From: Cycas panzhihuaensis
Lineage: Eukaryota > Cycadophyta
Direction of reading: 5' to 3'
Assembly (NCBI GenBank): GCA_023213395.1
Contig: CM041465.1
Span: 170,073,741 to 170,137,740, forward strand
DNA: 64,000 nt
Below the pieces are notes generated by a model that made no database searches, had not been told where the DNA came from, and was given only the letters and a program-made list of their open reading frames with translations. Shown in pieces: positions 36,430-47,606 of the stretch. Position numbers and translations under genes: made by a program. Position 1 is the first letter of the stretch. Every line of letters begins with the position of its first letter.

Positions 36430-37470
36430 CTAAGATATCTCCCAAGTCATGGTTGTGATGAACCCATTCAGGTAGGTGTTATGGTGGAGGCTGAGATGAA
36501 GTTCCCTCCCCACTAGGTTCATCGATACTTCTCCTAGAATTAAACATAGGAGGCACATATTTGGACATAGAAGATGTGTCAAATTTAATGTCAATCTCCT
36601 TCTTCTTTTCCTGATTATCTTGGTAGTAGGTATCTTCCTTAAACTTGACATCTTTTCTCACCATAACTTTTCTTGATTTTGAATCATAGACCTTGTAGAA
36701 TTTAGAAGATTCACTATAGCTAATGAAGATACATTTGACACAAGACATCCAATTACTCTGAGATGATGTATACTTGGCTTATAATTAGTCCATGCTTCTT
36801 CTAGAGTTTTCCACCTAAGTGCTTTAGTGGAGTATCTATTGAGTAAGTAAACAGTTGTGTGAACTGTTTCAACCCAAAATTCATGGCCCACATTCTTATC
36901 TTTAAGCATACATCTTTCCATTTTAACTATAGTTTGATTCTTCCTTTATGCTACACCATTTTGTTGTGGGGTGTAGGGTTTGGTGAATTGTCTTCTAATC
37001 CCATGGTAGATACAATAGTCCTTGAAAGTATTAGATGTAAACTCTCCCCTATTACCTAATCTTAGAGATAGGATTTTATATCTGCTTTTTCACTCTACAA
37101 AGGTTTTGAAGTCAACAAAGTAGTTAAAGGCATCTGATTTATATTTTAGGAAGAAAACCCATGTCTTCCTTGTGAAGTCATCAATGAAGGTGAGAAAATA
37201 TTTGGTACCTGCTAGAGAAGGAGTATTCATAGGTCCATAAATATCTGTGTATACCAATTGAAAATACCTTGATGCTTGATGACTATAATCCAAAAAACTT
37301 TCTCTATGGTATTTACTAAGAAAGCACCCTTCACACAAGTTTTTATTGATATCAATATGTGGTAGACCATTAATCATGTTTATCATTTTCATAAGTTCCA
37401 ATCTATTATAGTTGAGGTGACCAAACCTTCTATGCCACAAGTTACTATCCATGGTAGCTGAAGTTTTGAG
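36430..37470 (-). pseudogene. Cop4 integrase
   Basis: The open segment 37452-37090 has pre-integrase (LWHRRFGHLNYNRLELMKMI, then CEGCFLSKY) and the core start VYTDIYGPMNTPSLAG with FIDDFTRKTWVFFLKYKSDA. Segments 36921-36658 (CMLKDKNVGHEFWVETVHTT) and 36748-36479 (CVKCIFISYSESSKFYKVYD) carry the rest and the link to RT. The zinc-binding His/Cys set and the first catalytic Asp are visible. Frames shift between segments. Confidence 0.92.
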
Positions 37471-37520
37471 GGCATAGGTATCTAAAGGAGTAAGGATACA
37501 TTTGAAGAGACAATCCTTAG

Positions 37521-37860
37521 TTATTTTTCCTTTAGCAACAATGGCTTTATTTCTCTTTTTGTCTTTGATAACACATCCACCATCATTAAAATCACTTTAT
37601 AGTCCTGTCCCATCATCTGTCCTACTAATAGAAAGTTCTTCCTTAAAGAAGGGATATATAAGACATCATCTAGATGTCTATATTCACCTATATCAGTCAT
37701 CAAAGCTATGTTACCTCTCCCAACTAATTCATAGGAGGTATTGTCTCCAAACATAATGGATCCTTTTCTATTTCTATCAAAGGTACGAAACACATATTCT
37801 TTGTAGGTCATGTGAGTTAAGCAACCTGAATCAATGTATCAACTATCATTGTCTTCTTCC
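37521..37860 (-). pseudogene. Cop4 aspartic protease
   Basis: Just upstream on the minus strand is DSGCLTHMT, the copia protease active site with Asp-Ser-Gly kept. The open frame 37811-37521 continues MTYKEYVFRTFDRNRKGSIM to LRKNFLLVGQMMGQDYKVIL, the usual protease-to-integrase stretch. Confidence 0.88.
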
Positions 37861-37869
37861 TTAGCAGTG

Positions 37870-39009
37870 AAACTAGATAGGAATAATTTATTATTGACCT
37901 TTGAATCAGATGAATTTTAAGCATATCCTCTAGTTAGTGGTCTATGTTTAAAGAAGTATTTGTGCTCATTGTGACCACTTCTATGGCAATAAGTATAATA
38001 CAATAGATATCTTCTTCCATAACTTAGGCTTATACTTCTTAGATGAGATTGATCAATGTTGAAGGATCTCTCTCTTTCCTCAAAAGGTTGAGGAGGGTTG
38101 CCTCTTGGTTTATTATCAAGATATTCCTGATTTGACCTTGAAGATTGAGAATTCCCTTGGCAATTTGTACAACAAGTATAATTCTTAAATTGTCTTATTT
38201 AATTGGTATTCCTTAGAGGGTTTTCATTTTGTTAGGTTCCTCCTTATCTCCTTTAGTAAGGGGCTTGATATCTTGGACGATCTTATCTAATATCCCTTCT
38301 AGGATTTCTACATTTTCTTCTTAGAGGTGATTCCTTTCGCCTTGAGGTTTCTTATTAGGAGTTGGATTGAATATGGGCCTTTGTAGAAAAAGCATGTTCT
38401 ATAGATTGGTTTTCACTTTGTTGCTCCTTTATAGACATAAGCATAGCACTAACTTATTCTACTTTGAGAGTTCTTAGATCATTTGAAGCACTGATACTAG
38501 TAGCCACCATTTCAAAATGTCTAATAGCTCCAATATATCTAAGGATTCTTTTAACTACCCTTTGTTCAGTTAGGGTATCTCTAAGAGACCTCATTTGATT
38601 TATAATATCTTAGACTTTGGTCATAAATTCTATTACCAATTCATTGGACATCATGCATAAATTTTTAATCTGGATCCTTAAGTTTTGTAGTTTTGAGAAG
38701 GCTGCTCCTTCATATATTAGTAGTAATATGCCCCAAACTCGCTTTGACTTAATTGATTCACTAATTCATGGGAACACATGGTCTTCAAGTGTACAGAAGA
38801 TGAGAGCTAAGTCTTGATTGTATTTCTTGACATTCCCCTTATAGGTAGTCTTTTCTGCATCAAATGCATTTTATCCTAATTTATTGCAGCATGTCTTTAC
38901 AATTTCCCACGTCATTAGCTAGGAGGATGGGTTTCATCCTCCTACTCCAATTTAAAAAATTATTTCCATCAAATTTGGGGATAATCATGTTCCCAAAGCT
39001 AGAAGTCAT
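37870..39009 (-). pseudogene. Cop4 gag
   Basis: The minus-strand start at 39009 reads MTSSFGNMIIPKFDGNNFLN, a typical copia gag opening. A zinc knuckle in the form YCHRSGHNEHKYF lies near 37960-38000, with two Cys positions changed to Tyr. Stops and frame changes break it in several places. Confidence 0.82.
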
Positions 39010-39089
39010 ATTGAACTAAAGTTTTATTGATCGAAGTGTTGAGAAGATAAGGTCCCAAACCTTAAGCCACCACCAAGATATTAACTATT

Positions 39090-39490
39090 CTTGCAACTAG
39101 TTATAGGAATCAAAACTAAAATTTAACATGCAAGTTCTTAAACCAGAGATAAAATAATAAAATGAACAAGAAAGCCAAGCATCATATATACACTCAATAT
39201 AATATGGTAAAACCTTAGTAGTATGCTATGGAAACATCCACATAGGAAAGGTATTAATCTTTATTATCAAAGAATGGAGAAATGTACATAATCCTATAGT
39301 AGAGTACTCACAACAATAATAACCAGCCGCCCAACTCCTCATACTACATTGAATACTATCAACATGATGAAAAATGCCCTAAATCGGGCTACATGAGAAA
39401 GTCATACAAGGCACAAATCTCAACTATAGATCTAGGATATTTTGAGTGAACAACCCTGATTGTCTTTACAATTTAATATACTCCCCCACA
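39090..39490 (-). repeat. LTR-like piece of another element upstream of Cop4 gag
   Basis: On the minus strand it starts TGTGGGGGAGTATATTAAAT and has an AATAAAG signal region followed by a GTGGATG/GGTTTTACC-type tail. That layout is typical of a copia LTR R-U5. It is unlike the Cop4 LTR. No matching second copy was found in the window. Confidence 0.5.
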
Positions 39491-41190
39491 CCCCGCTGGC
39501 CAAGGGAGGGTCCCACCCCCTTTGGAACCCCCCAAGAAAGGTTTGGGGAAAATCGTGCTACTAACCTATCAAAATTTTAGCCTCCAAATGATTGTTGTCA
39601 CATTACCTAACACAAAGGTGATAAATAAATTTGTAAAAGTTGAATTTAAATATCAAGAAAAATATTTGAATTTAAATTTTAAAAGAAGTTTTGAGTTTAA
39701 AATTTTCTTCCAAGTATAACCCAAAGTTTTACCCAAAGTTTTAAATAAGTGAACTAGTACCTATTAAGGCTACTAGGCTCTAAGTTTAAGTTTCTTCTAG
39801 GGAAACCTTTGGTTATTATCCTATCTAGTGACACTACCTACAGATGGAAAAATAGAGATCCAATATACCAGTACGTGAGTGTTAGGCTCTATATACCTCA
39901 GTATGCAATCTACTCAGAAGGCTTTTACACCCCCCTTAATTATTAACCCACCTACACCAAATTTATGTTTGGTGATAGATCTAACAATGAAGGTTCTCAA
40001 ACTAAAGGTACTTACCCTCTCTGGGTCTAGCCTTGGTCTCCAAACACCGTAAATGAACATGTTTTGCACCTTAGCCTACCACTAAATACACCTTATAGCT
40101 AATGGATATCCTCATCCAATATGAGTAGGCCAATTAGTATGTGTGAGGTGGTAACTTCAGGGGTCCTAACTATTCCCCTTATAATACTAGAAAATAGGGT
40201 GGTTTAATTATAGATTATCATTTTTAATGTGAAAAATAAATTAATTATTAGTGTGGTCTTGCTTAGGATTTTGAAAGATTCATTTTACGTAAAAAGAAAA
40301 TAACTTGAATAAAATATAATAACCTCTAACAAGATGAAATAAATAATGAACTCTTGAAAGAAATATGTAAGTAATCACTTTCTCAAAAGAGTGTAATGCC
40401 TTTAAATAAAATGTTCCTTTAGAAAAATAAAAGGTAGTACTGACTAGATGCAACTTTTATAAGTGTAACAAGTGTATGCACTTTTCAACAATCATAAAAT
40501 GAAGAATGCTTTCAACAAGTGTATATTCTCTCAACAATGATGAATGAAAAATACTTTCAATAAGTGTATGAACCTTTCATTAATTATAAATAAAAAATAT
40601 TTTCAATAAGTGTATGAACTTTTCAACTTGATAAATAAAAAATGCTTTTAATAAGTATATAAACTTTTCTAGTGTATGCCTTTAGAAGAGATAAAAAACT
40701 TAATAAATCAATGAACTTATAATGTAAACTTTGAAATAGAATGATTATATAAGCAAATTTGTAAAGTAACTAAGATCTTTGAATATGCAGATCTGAAATA
40801 AAACTTCTTAACAATGAAGAAATAAAAAATTCTAAGCTTTTGATTTTTCAAATAAATAAATACTAACTTGAGCAAGAAAATGACCTTTTTTTTTAATGTA
40901 AGATTAATGAGTATTCCTTTTATCTACAATGAAGATATATGATGTAGGAAATTTAAAATATATATATATATTTTTTTTCTTTAGAAAGATGAAAAAATAA
41001 AGAAGAAACTTCTAAAACAATGAATTGTACCCATTTTAGGTTGCAGGATCACTTAGTTTGTCACTTGCTTTAAATGCATGTGATTGATTTTATGCTAGAA
41101 ATCAACTTAAAAGAAATTATATAAAAGCTAAATGAAAGCTTCAAACATGTATCAAGAGTAATCAGTAAGATAAATAAAAGAAAGAACCAA
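39491..41190. other. Unassigned DNA inside Cop4
   Basis: A short GC-rich patch (about 39481-39560) gives way to AT-rich DNA. Around 40480-40690 a phrase like AAGTGTATGAACTTTTCAA recurs roughly every 60-70 bp. No coding domain is seen. Confidence 0.45.
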
Positions 41191-41534
41191 TAGATTCAGA
41201 AGAGTAGAGCAGGACATTAGATCGAATACATTTTGAGAAAATAAGTGATTTCTGATTATTGGTGGTATTAAAAAATACCAGAGAGGTATTCCCACCATTT
41301 AAATAGAGTTTTTGGGGAGGTGGCAAGTGCCATCACACTACCTACACATTAGTTGACGTATAATTCAAAATACATTAAAAAATAATAATAATAAATGTAA
41401 ACACATACCTTAATAAAGTGGTGTTAGCTATTCATAGCTATTGGAAGCTCAAGGTGCCCTAGGGAACCTCAAAGGTAGCTTTGAGGGGCCCTAGGCACAC
41501 AAGTCTTTTAATAGAATTAGGGTTATTTCCAACA
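41191..41534 (-). repeat. Cop5 3' LTR
   Basis: On the minus strand it starts TGTTGGAAATAACCC after a purine tract (GGGGGAGAA) and runs to about 41191. It is similar throughout to the Cop4 LTRs and to 43935-44203. Confidence 0.85.
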
Positions 41535-41539
41535 TTCTC

Positions 41540-43000
41540 CCCCATAAGCCCAATATGTATGAATCCCAAATTATCTTTAAACTTCTCAAATTTGATCTTT
41601 CCCAAAGTCTTTGTAAAAATATCTACTGTCTGATTTTTGGTGCTACAATAAATCAACTCTATATCATCTCCTTGTATAAATTTTTGAATAAAGTGGTGTT
41701 GAGTCTCAATATGTTTTATTTTGCCATGGAATACTAGATTTTTAGCCATTTAGATAGTGCTTTGATTATCAAACCAAATTCGAGTGGGACCTTATTGTTT
41801 AATCTAAAAATCCTGTAAAAGTCTTCTAAGCCATATTAATTCAAAAGCTCTTGAAACTGTAGCATTATACTCTGCCTTGACTATAGATAAGGAAACTATA
41901 TTTAGCTTCTTTATACTCTAAGTTACTGTTGTTGATCCCATACTAAATACATAACCTATTATAGACTTTCTGTCATCTACATCACCTACCTAATCTGAAT
42001 CTATGTAACTAATTAACTGAAATTTGGATGTGGCTTTGTAATATAACCCAAAATATAGAGTCCCTTTAAGGTATCAAAGGATTCTTTTGGTAGCTTACCA
42101 ATGAGATATCTTTAGATCCTATATGAACCTAGACACAACATTGATTGAATATATTATATCTAGTCGAGTAGATGTCAAATATATTAGGCTGCCAATGAGT
42201 TGTCTATAGAGAGTGGGATCAACTGAAGTTGAGTCATTCGTCTTAGAAAGTTTGATTCTAATTTTTGTTGGTATTGTCAATGGTCTTCAATTTATCATTC
42301 TGAATATTTGTAGTAGATCTAATATATATTTGTATTGAGAGATGAAGATTCCTTGTTTGTGTTGCTAGACTTCCAATCCTAGGAAGTAATGCATGAGGCC
42401 TAAGTCTGTCATCTCAAATTCTTGCACATAGTATTTTTAAACTGATATAAAAGATGGGAGTCATTTCTGGTATAAATTAAATCATCCACATAGAGACCTA
42501 CAATTAAGATAGAACTTCCCTTGCTTTAAGTGTATAAGTTTGGATCTGCTTGAGATCTTTCAATCCCTTGATCTCTAAAATACTTGTCTATGCGGGAATA
42601 TCAACCCCTGGGTGCTTGTTTTAGACCATATAGTGCCTTCTTTAACTTACACACTTTGTTTTCTTCCCCCCTAACTTCAAAATTGATGGGTTGAGTGACA
42701 TAGATGCCTTCTTTGACATAACCATTTAAGAAAGCACTTTTCACATCCATTTGATAAACTTTCCAACCCATTTAGGTGGCTAAACTCATTATCATGCAAA
42801 TAGATTCCATCCTAGTAGTAGGGGTAAATATTTTTGTATAGTCTATGCCTTCTCTTTGGGCATTACCTTTTATGACTAATCTAGCTTTGTATTTGTTGAT
42901 GGATCCATCTGAATGAAACTTGGTCTTATAGACCCATTTGGTGCCAATAGCTTTCTTCTTTGGTGGTAAATCCATGAGTTCTCAAGTTTCATTCTTAATA
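41540..43000 (-). pseudogene. Cop5 reverse transcriptase and RNase H
   Basis: RNase H end: MAKNLVFHGKIKHIETQHHF and VDIFTKTLGKIKFEKF at 41749-41459. RT start: MDLPPKKKAIGTKWVYKTKF and KARLVIKGNAQREGIDYTKI at 42975-42772. The stretch between is copia-like with stops. It is close to Cop4 in both sequence and purine-tract arrangement. Confidence 0.88.
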
Positions 43001-43032
43001 ATGGACTTATGTTCCTCTTTCATGGCTTTTTG

Positions 43033-43935
43033 CTAACATTCATATTGATTAGCCTTATCAAAGGTTTGAGGCTCATGAATTTTGAGCACCTTACTCATTA
43101 GAGCAAAGTTAACCCTACGGGAGCGTGTGGATCTTCTATTGTTATCCAATATATTTTCTAAGTTACGGTTGTGATAAACCCATTTGTATAGATGTTGTGG
43201 TAGAGGTTGAGATGGCATTCACTCCCTAGTGGGTTCCTAGATATTTCTCCACATAGGATGCATATATTTAGAGTTACTTGATGTGTCAAATTTAATGGCA
43301 ATCTCCTTCTTCTTTTTATGATTATCTTAGTAGTAGGTGTCTTCCTAAAACTTGACATCTCTACTCACCATAACTTTTCATGATTTAAGATCATAGACTT
43401 TATAGGATATAGAAGATTCACTATAGCCAATAAAAATACATTCAACACTATGGTCATTTAACTTGGTTCTTCTTTGATCAGGAATATGGGCATATATTAG
43501 ACATCCAAATACCCTGAGATGATGTATACTTGGTTTATAACCAGTCCATGTTTCTTGTGGAGTTTTCCACCTAAGTGCTTTGCTGGAACATATATTGAGT
43601 AAATAAACAGTTGTATGAACTATTTTAGCCCAAAATTCATAACCCAAGTTTTTATCCTTAAGCACACATCATGCCGTTTCAATGATAATTTAATTTTTTC
43701 TTTTTGCTATACCATTTTGTTATGGGGTATAGGGGTTGGTAAATTATCTCTTGATCCTATGGTGGATTCAATAATCCTTGAAAGCATTTGATATAAACTC
43801 TCCCTCATTATCTGATCTTAGAGAAAGGATATAATATCCACTTTATCGCTCAATAAAGGTTTTGAAATCAACAAAGTGGTTGAAAACATCTGATTTATAT
43901 CTTAGAAAGAAAACCCATGTATTTCTTGTAAAATT
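43033..43935 (-). pseudogene. Cop5 integrase remnant, cut by deletion
   Basis: The segment 43665-43378 reads MLKDKNLGYEFWAKIVHTTV and VECIFIGYSESSISYKVYD, the C-terminal half of copia integrase and its link to RT. Upstream, the coding signal stops at about 43935, inside the FTRKTWVFF motif, where LTR sequence begins abruptly. Confidence 0.85.
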
Positions 43936-44203
43936 AGAAAAAATACCAAGGAGGTATTTCCACCCTTTAAATAGAGTTTTTGGGGAGGTGACAAGTGTCA
44001 TCACCCTACCTGCACGTTAGCTAACATATAATTCAAAATATATAAAAAAAATAATAATAATAAACATAAATGCATACCTTAATAAAGTGGTGTCAGCTCT
44101 TAGTGGATATTGGGAGGCTCAAGGTGCCCTAGGGAACCTCAAAGGTGGTTTTGAGGGGCCTTAGGTGCACAAGTCTTTTAATAACATTGGGGTTATTCCC
44201 AAT
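43935..44203 (-). repeat. Cop5 5' LTR, truncated
   Basis: It matches the LTR 5' two-thirds of Cop4 and Cop5 (CCCCAATG start side, GCACC...AGGGCACC, AAATACCTCC) and stops about 80 bases early, fused to integrase. Confidence 0.8.
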
Positions 44204-46570
44204 AAGAACTCCTTAAAAGGTTAAGAGGATAAGCCTGTTGGGATAAATCAAATGCTCAAGCTGATCAGCTTCAAAGCTATACTAAATAATATCATATCAA
44301 GATGAGATTATACTAGTTTGAAGACCAATAAAATATATGTTCAATGGATCTAACCATTTTAAAAATGGGTTCCTGCAAGTTAAGATTTTAATGCATAAAT
44401 GATATGACCCCTTTTTGGGGATTAACAAGAGTCAGGGGCTTCAAAGATTATAAAATACTAGTAAGAAAAAATAATGTAAAATAATCAAATATAAATTAAA
44501 GAGTTGCTTAGTATACTTTAATTCAATAAATTTAAGAAATAATATATAAAAATATGCAATAACGACAAATTAGGAGCTTTTATGTACCTCAACTTTGTCT
44601 ATTTTGAAAGTCTACAAGAAAACTTCAAAACTTATAAATAAATATGTTAGTTTGAAGAGGAATGACTTAGCTTCTTAACAAAACTAATAGATCTGAAATC
44701 TGATATTAAATAGAAAAGTTATATCAAAAATAGTGAAAGGTACTTTTTATGTTAATAACTAAAAAAAGGTTTGAGAAAAAAAAATTGACTTTAACTAATT
44801 AAAATTAGGTCAAATTGGTTCCAAAAGTAGAAAATAGCTATTCAAAATTGAAGCCCACAAAAATTTTGACTCAACGAGATAGGTTTCATAAAAAACCAAT
44901 ACTCTAGTGGAAAGATATTGTGAAAAGGAGCCAAGTACCCTATGTATTAAGAAAAATTTTTAAAAAGAAAAAAGAAAATGCTTATAAAGTTAAGAAAGCC
45001 CCTTTTAATAAATAAGTTATGGGTCGCATAGAATGATGTGACTAGGGGCTAGCACCTTGAGGGGCTACACTCTTATTACAAATGAGGAGCTTATATAGAA
45101 TAATTAAATTTAATATAACTTAATATTATTGATGTAGTATTAAGAAAATAAAAGACGTTGAAATGCATCGAGTTAAACCGATGACCTGACAATGCAAATA
45201 GAGGTAAAATTAGATCAATCAGATGCAAATATAGGTGTTGAGATCCCATTGAGGGAAATATTTCAAAATATATTTATTTATTTAAAAAAAAAAATTAAGA
45301 AAGGAAAGAAAACCTATTAAATTACAATAGCCCATGTAACACTGATATACAGACTCACAGATTGATTTTTTGATACAAAACTTATTGAAATACTTCCAAG
45401 AGCAAATAAGGTGTAGGAGATTTCTCTTCTCATCGATGAGAGGCTTCATAAAGATAGAGAATCTGAGGTGACACCAGCTGAGCAGACAAAGAGAAAGCTA
45501 ACACAGTGTTACCATGGAGACGTAGGTGTGTAGGGAGTCACGCGATGAGACAGTGGAGACAAATGTTGAAACCTTCATACATAGGTCACAAAGATTACAT
45601 GAGAAGAGAAGCTAGATGTAGAAGCACACAAAGATGGGGTTCCACAAAAGCATAGAGATGAGGGCAAACCATGTAGGGTACGCATAATCGTACGAAACGT
45701 GGGAGGTTAGACACCTTCAAATGATGATAAAGAAATGTGGTAGGAGAAGGGCTAGCAATGTAAGCATCTCCAAGATTAAGAACAAGACTAATGTTAATCA
45801 CCAAATGGAGTATATAGACTCAGGAAAAGCACGATAAGCTTATTCCCAGATGGATGGTCATAGTAAACAATAAAGGGAAGAAACTTATGGTATTGGGATA
45901 TCCTTCATGGTTGTTGTTTTAGATCCAGATGTGACCAAGGAGTATCTTGACCATGTCCAAAAATGAAGTAAGAGGATGAGATATACCTTTGATTTTTCCT
46001 TTGGATATTTTTTCTTGTGTACACTTTCTCGAAGGCATATTGTGGTTAAAGTTTGGAAAATAAATAATAGGTAATATAGATGTAAAAGGATAATGTATAT
46101 AAAAATTAGCCTTATAAATGTTAAAATATCAAAGTGATGAGAGTGAAGATGGAGCATTAACAACCACACAGATCTGAGTAGAGAGGAAGGCATAGATGAT
46201 CTCCAAAACCACTTGAAATAAGATGGCTAAATACAAATCAAGAGTTTTTCATACAATAGGTATATCACGGAAGAAATAGAGTCACAAACGAAACCAAAGT
46301 TTTCAAATATAATGGAGAAAGTATATCAGAGAAATATATATCTTTATATCTAAAACATAAAACATGAAGAACCTGGTAATATAGCTATGACTAGTTTATA
46401 GAAGATTGATTTCAGAGAGTAAGATATTTTTTTATTAAAGGTGAAACTTCGAGTCAATTTCTCTAGTGGATAGATAGGCTTGCTAAGAATCCAACAAGTA
46501 GTCATATGTTGCACTTTCATCAAGTAGATGAAGAGTTAGATCAAAAAAATGAATATCAACTAACCATTTA
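44204..46570. other. Unassigned AT-rich DNA inside Cop4
   Basis: No domain could be read on either strand; ORFs at 45595-45804 and 45885-46193 (minus) are unrecognised. Together with 39010-41190 it makes an unexplained insertion between the Cop4 primer site and gag. Confidence 0.45.
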
Positions 46571-46582
46571 GCTCTGACACCA
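46571..46582 (-). other. Cop4 primer-binding site
   Basis: On the minus strand TTGGTGTCAGAGC follows the LTR after a few bases and matches the initiator-Met site TGGTATCAGAGC but for one base. Confidence 0.85.
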
Positions 46583-46584
46583 AA

Positions 46585-46938
46585 TGTTGTTCATAGAGGA
46601 GTAGAATGGGACATTAGATTAAGCACATTTTGAGTTAACAAGGTGTTTCCAATGATGGTAGTATTAAAAAACACTAAGGAGGTATTCCCACCCCTTAAAT
46701 AGATGTTTGGGGTGGCAATATATGCCATCACCTGACCTGCGTGTTAGAAGATAAAATATTTAAACAATATTAAAAAATAACATTTAATAAATATTGCACA
46801 TACCTTAATAATATTTTGTTGGCTCTAGGTCCCTTTGGCAGCTATTGGGAGGCTTTAGGTGCCATAGGAGGCCTCAAAGGTGGCTTTAACAGGCCCTAGG
46901 CACATGGTTCTCCAAACACATTACGGTTTATCCCAACA
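46585..46938 (-). repeat. Cop4 5' LTR (354 bp)
   Basis: On the minus strand it starts TGTTGGGATAAACC and ends GAACAACA. It pairs with 34467-34820 and is followed by the primer site. Confidence 0.92.
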
Positions 46939-46943
46939 ATCCT
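46939..46943. other. Target-site duplication of Cop4, right copy (ATCCT)
   Basis: It equals 34462-34466 and abuts the LTR, after which Cop3 resumes. Confidence 0.9.
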
Positions 46944-47102
46944 TACTATCAAAGATGGGTGGATTCTTGATTCTAATGTACAATAGTATATAACTTTCTC
47001 TAAAGAGAAGTTTATATCATGGAAACCTAACCCTTGTGACTCTCAAATTCTTATTGGTGATGCTTGTTCGATACTTGTTAAGGGTGTTGTAATAGTAAAT
47101 CT
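46944..47102 (+). pseudogene. Cop3 protease fragment between two insertions
   Basis: The frame reads DGWILDSNVQ*YITF then ILIGDACSILVKGVVIV, which is the copia protease region (family form WILDSGASxHM...F...GD). The active-site Asp-Ser is kept but the Gly is Asn. Only about 50 codons lie here because Cop4 interrupts before and Cop6 after. Confidence 0.82.
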
Positions 47103-47580
47103 TGTTAAAATAATGTTATCTTTTCATGTATTCATGTTATCTTTTAACAAGCTTCTTTTTATAATGTTATTTTATATTAATTAGTTATATAGTTTGTTGA
47201 AATAGACAACCACCCATTTCAATGAACCTTCATCTTCTTTAAAGTATCTCCTCCTAGATTCTAGGAGGTTGGTCAGGTTGGTCAAAGATTAGCTGATGAG
47301 GTAGAGGTTGTACGTAGGATAGGGTGGCCTTAATAAAGAGGGAGGATGAATCCTCACCATTATCATCACTATTATTGTAATGTATATTTAAATTTAATAT
47401 ATATTACTACTTAAGGAGGTGGTTTTTTAATCCCCACTAGGATTTTTTTTTGCCTATCAATCTGGTGTATCTATGTTAATTGTATTGCAGATCTATGGTT
47501 TTATTATATAAATGTTAATTTATTTGTTTAGATTATGATGATGATACCTATGAATATCAAATAAATCCCTCTCTCCAATA
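47103..47580 (+). repeat. Cop6 5' LTR (478 bp)
   Basis: It starts TGTTAAAATAATG and ends CTCTCTCCAATA (CA changed to TA), with the primer site starting at the next base. It has the same length as the 3' LTR. Confidence 0.92.
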
Positions 47581-47606
47581 TGGTATCTAAGCATGGTATC
47601 TAATCA
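47581..47606 (+). other. Cop6 primer-binding site, doubled
   Basis: TGGTATCTAAGCA at 47581 and TGGTATCTAATCA at 47594 are tandem copies of an initiator-Met-like site, back to back. Confidence 0.85.

Larger units (their letters stand above)
41191..44203 (-). mobile_element. Cop5: internally deleted copia, nested in Cop4
   Basis: A relative of Cop4 with an LTR at about 41191-41534, purine tract, RNase H, RT and part of integrase. Integrase then joins directly to a partial LTR at about 43935-44203. Primer site, gag, protease and the first part of integrase are gone, along with about 80 bases of the upstream LTR's 3' end. Ends are approximate; AAGAAC flanks both sides (41182-41187 and 44204-44209) but its register with the LTR ends is unclear. 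Confidence 0.8.
34467..46938 (-). mobile_element. Cop4: minus-strand Ty1/copia inserted into Cop3
   Basis: Two 354-bp LTRs (34467-34820 and 46585-46938) and the ATCCT duplication define it. Reading on the minus strand: 5' LTR, primer site, a 7.5-kb stretch of foreign DNA, then gag, protease, integrase, RT, RNase H, purine tract and 3' LTR. Coding parts have stops but keep long frames. The foreign stretch includes Cop5 and an LTR-like piece at about 39090-39490. Confidence 0.92.

Noticed and set aside
45885-46193. 102-aa hydrophobic minus-strand ORF near the Cop4 primer site
   Set aside because: No copia gag features; hydrophobic composition follows AT-rich DNA.
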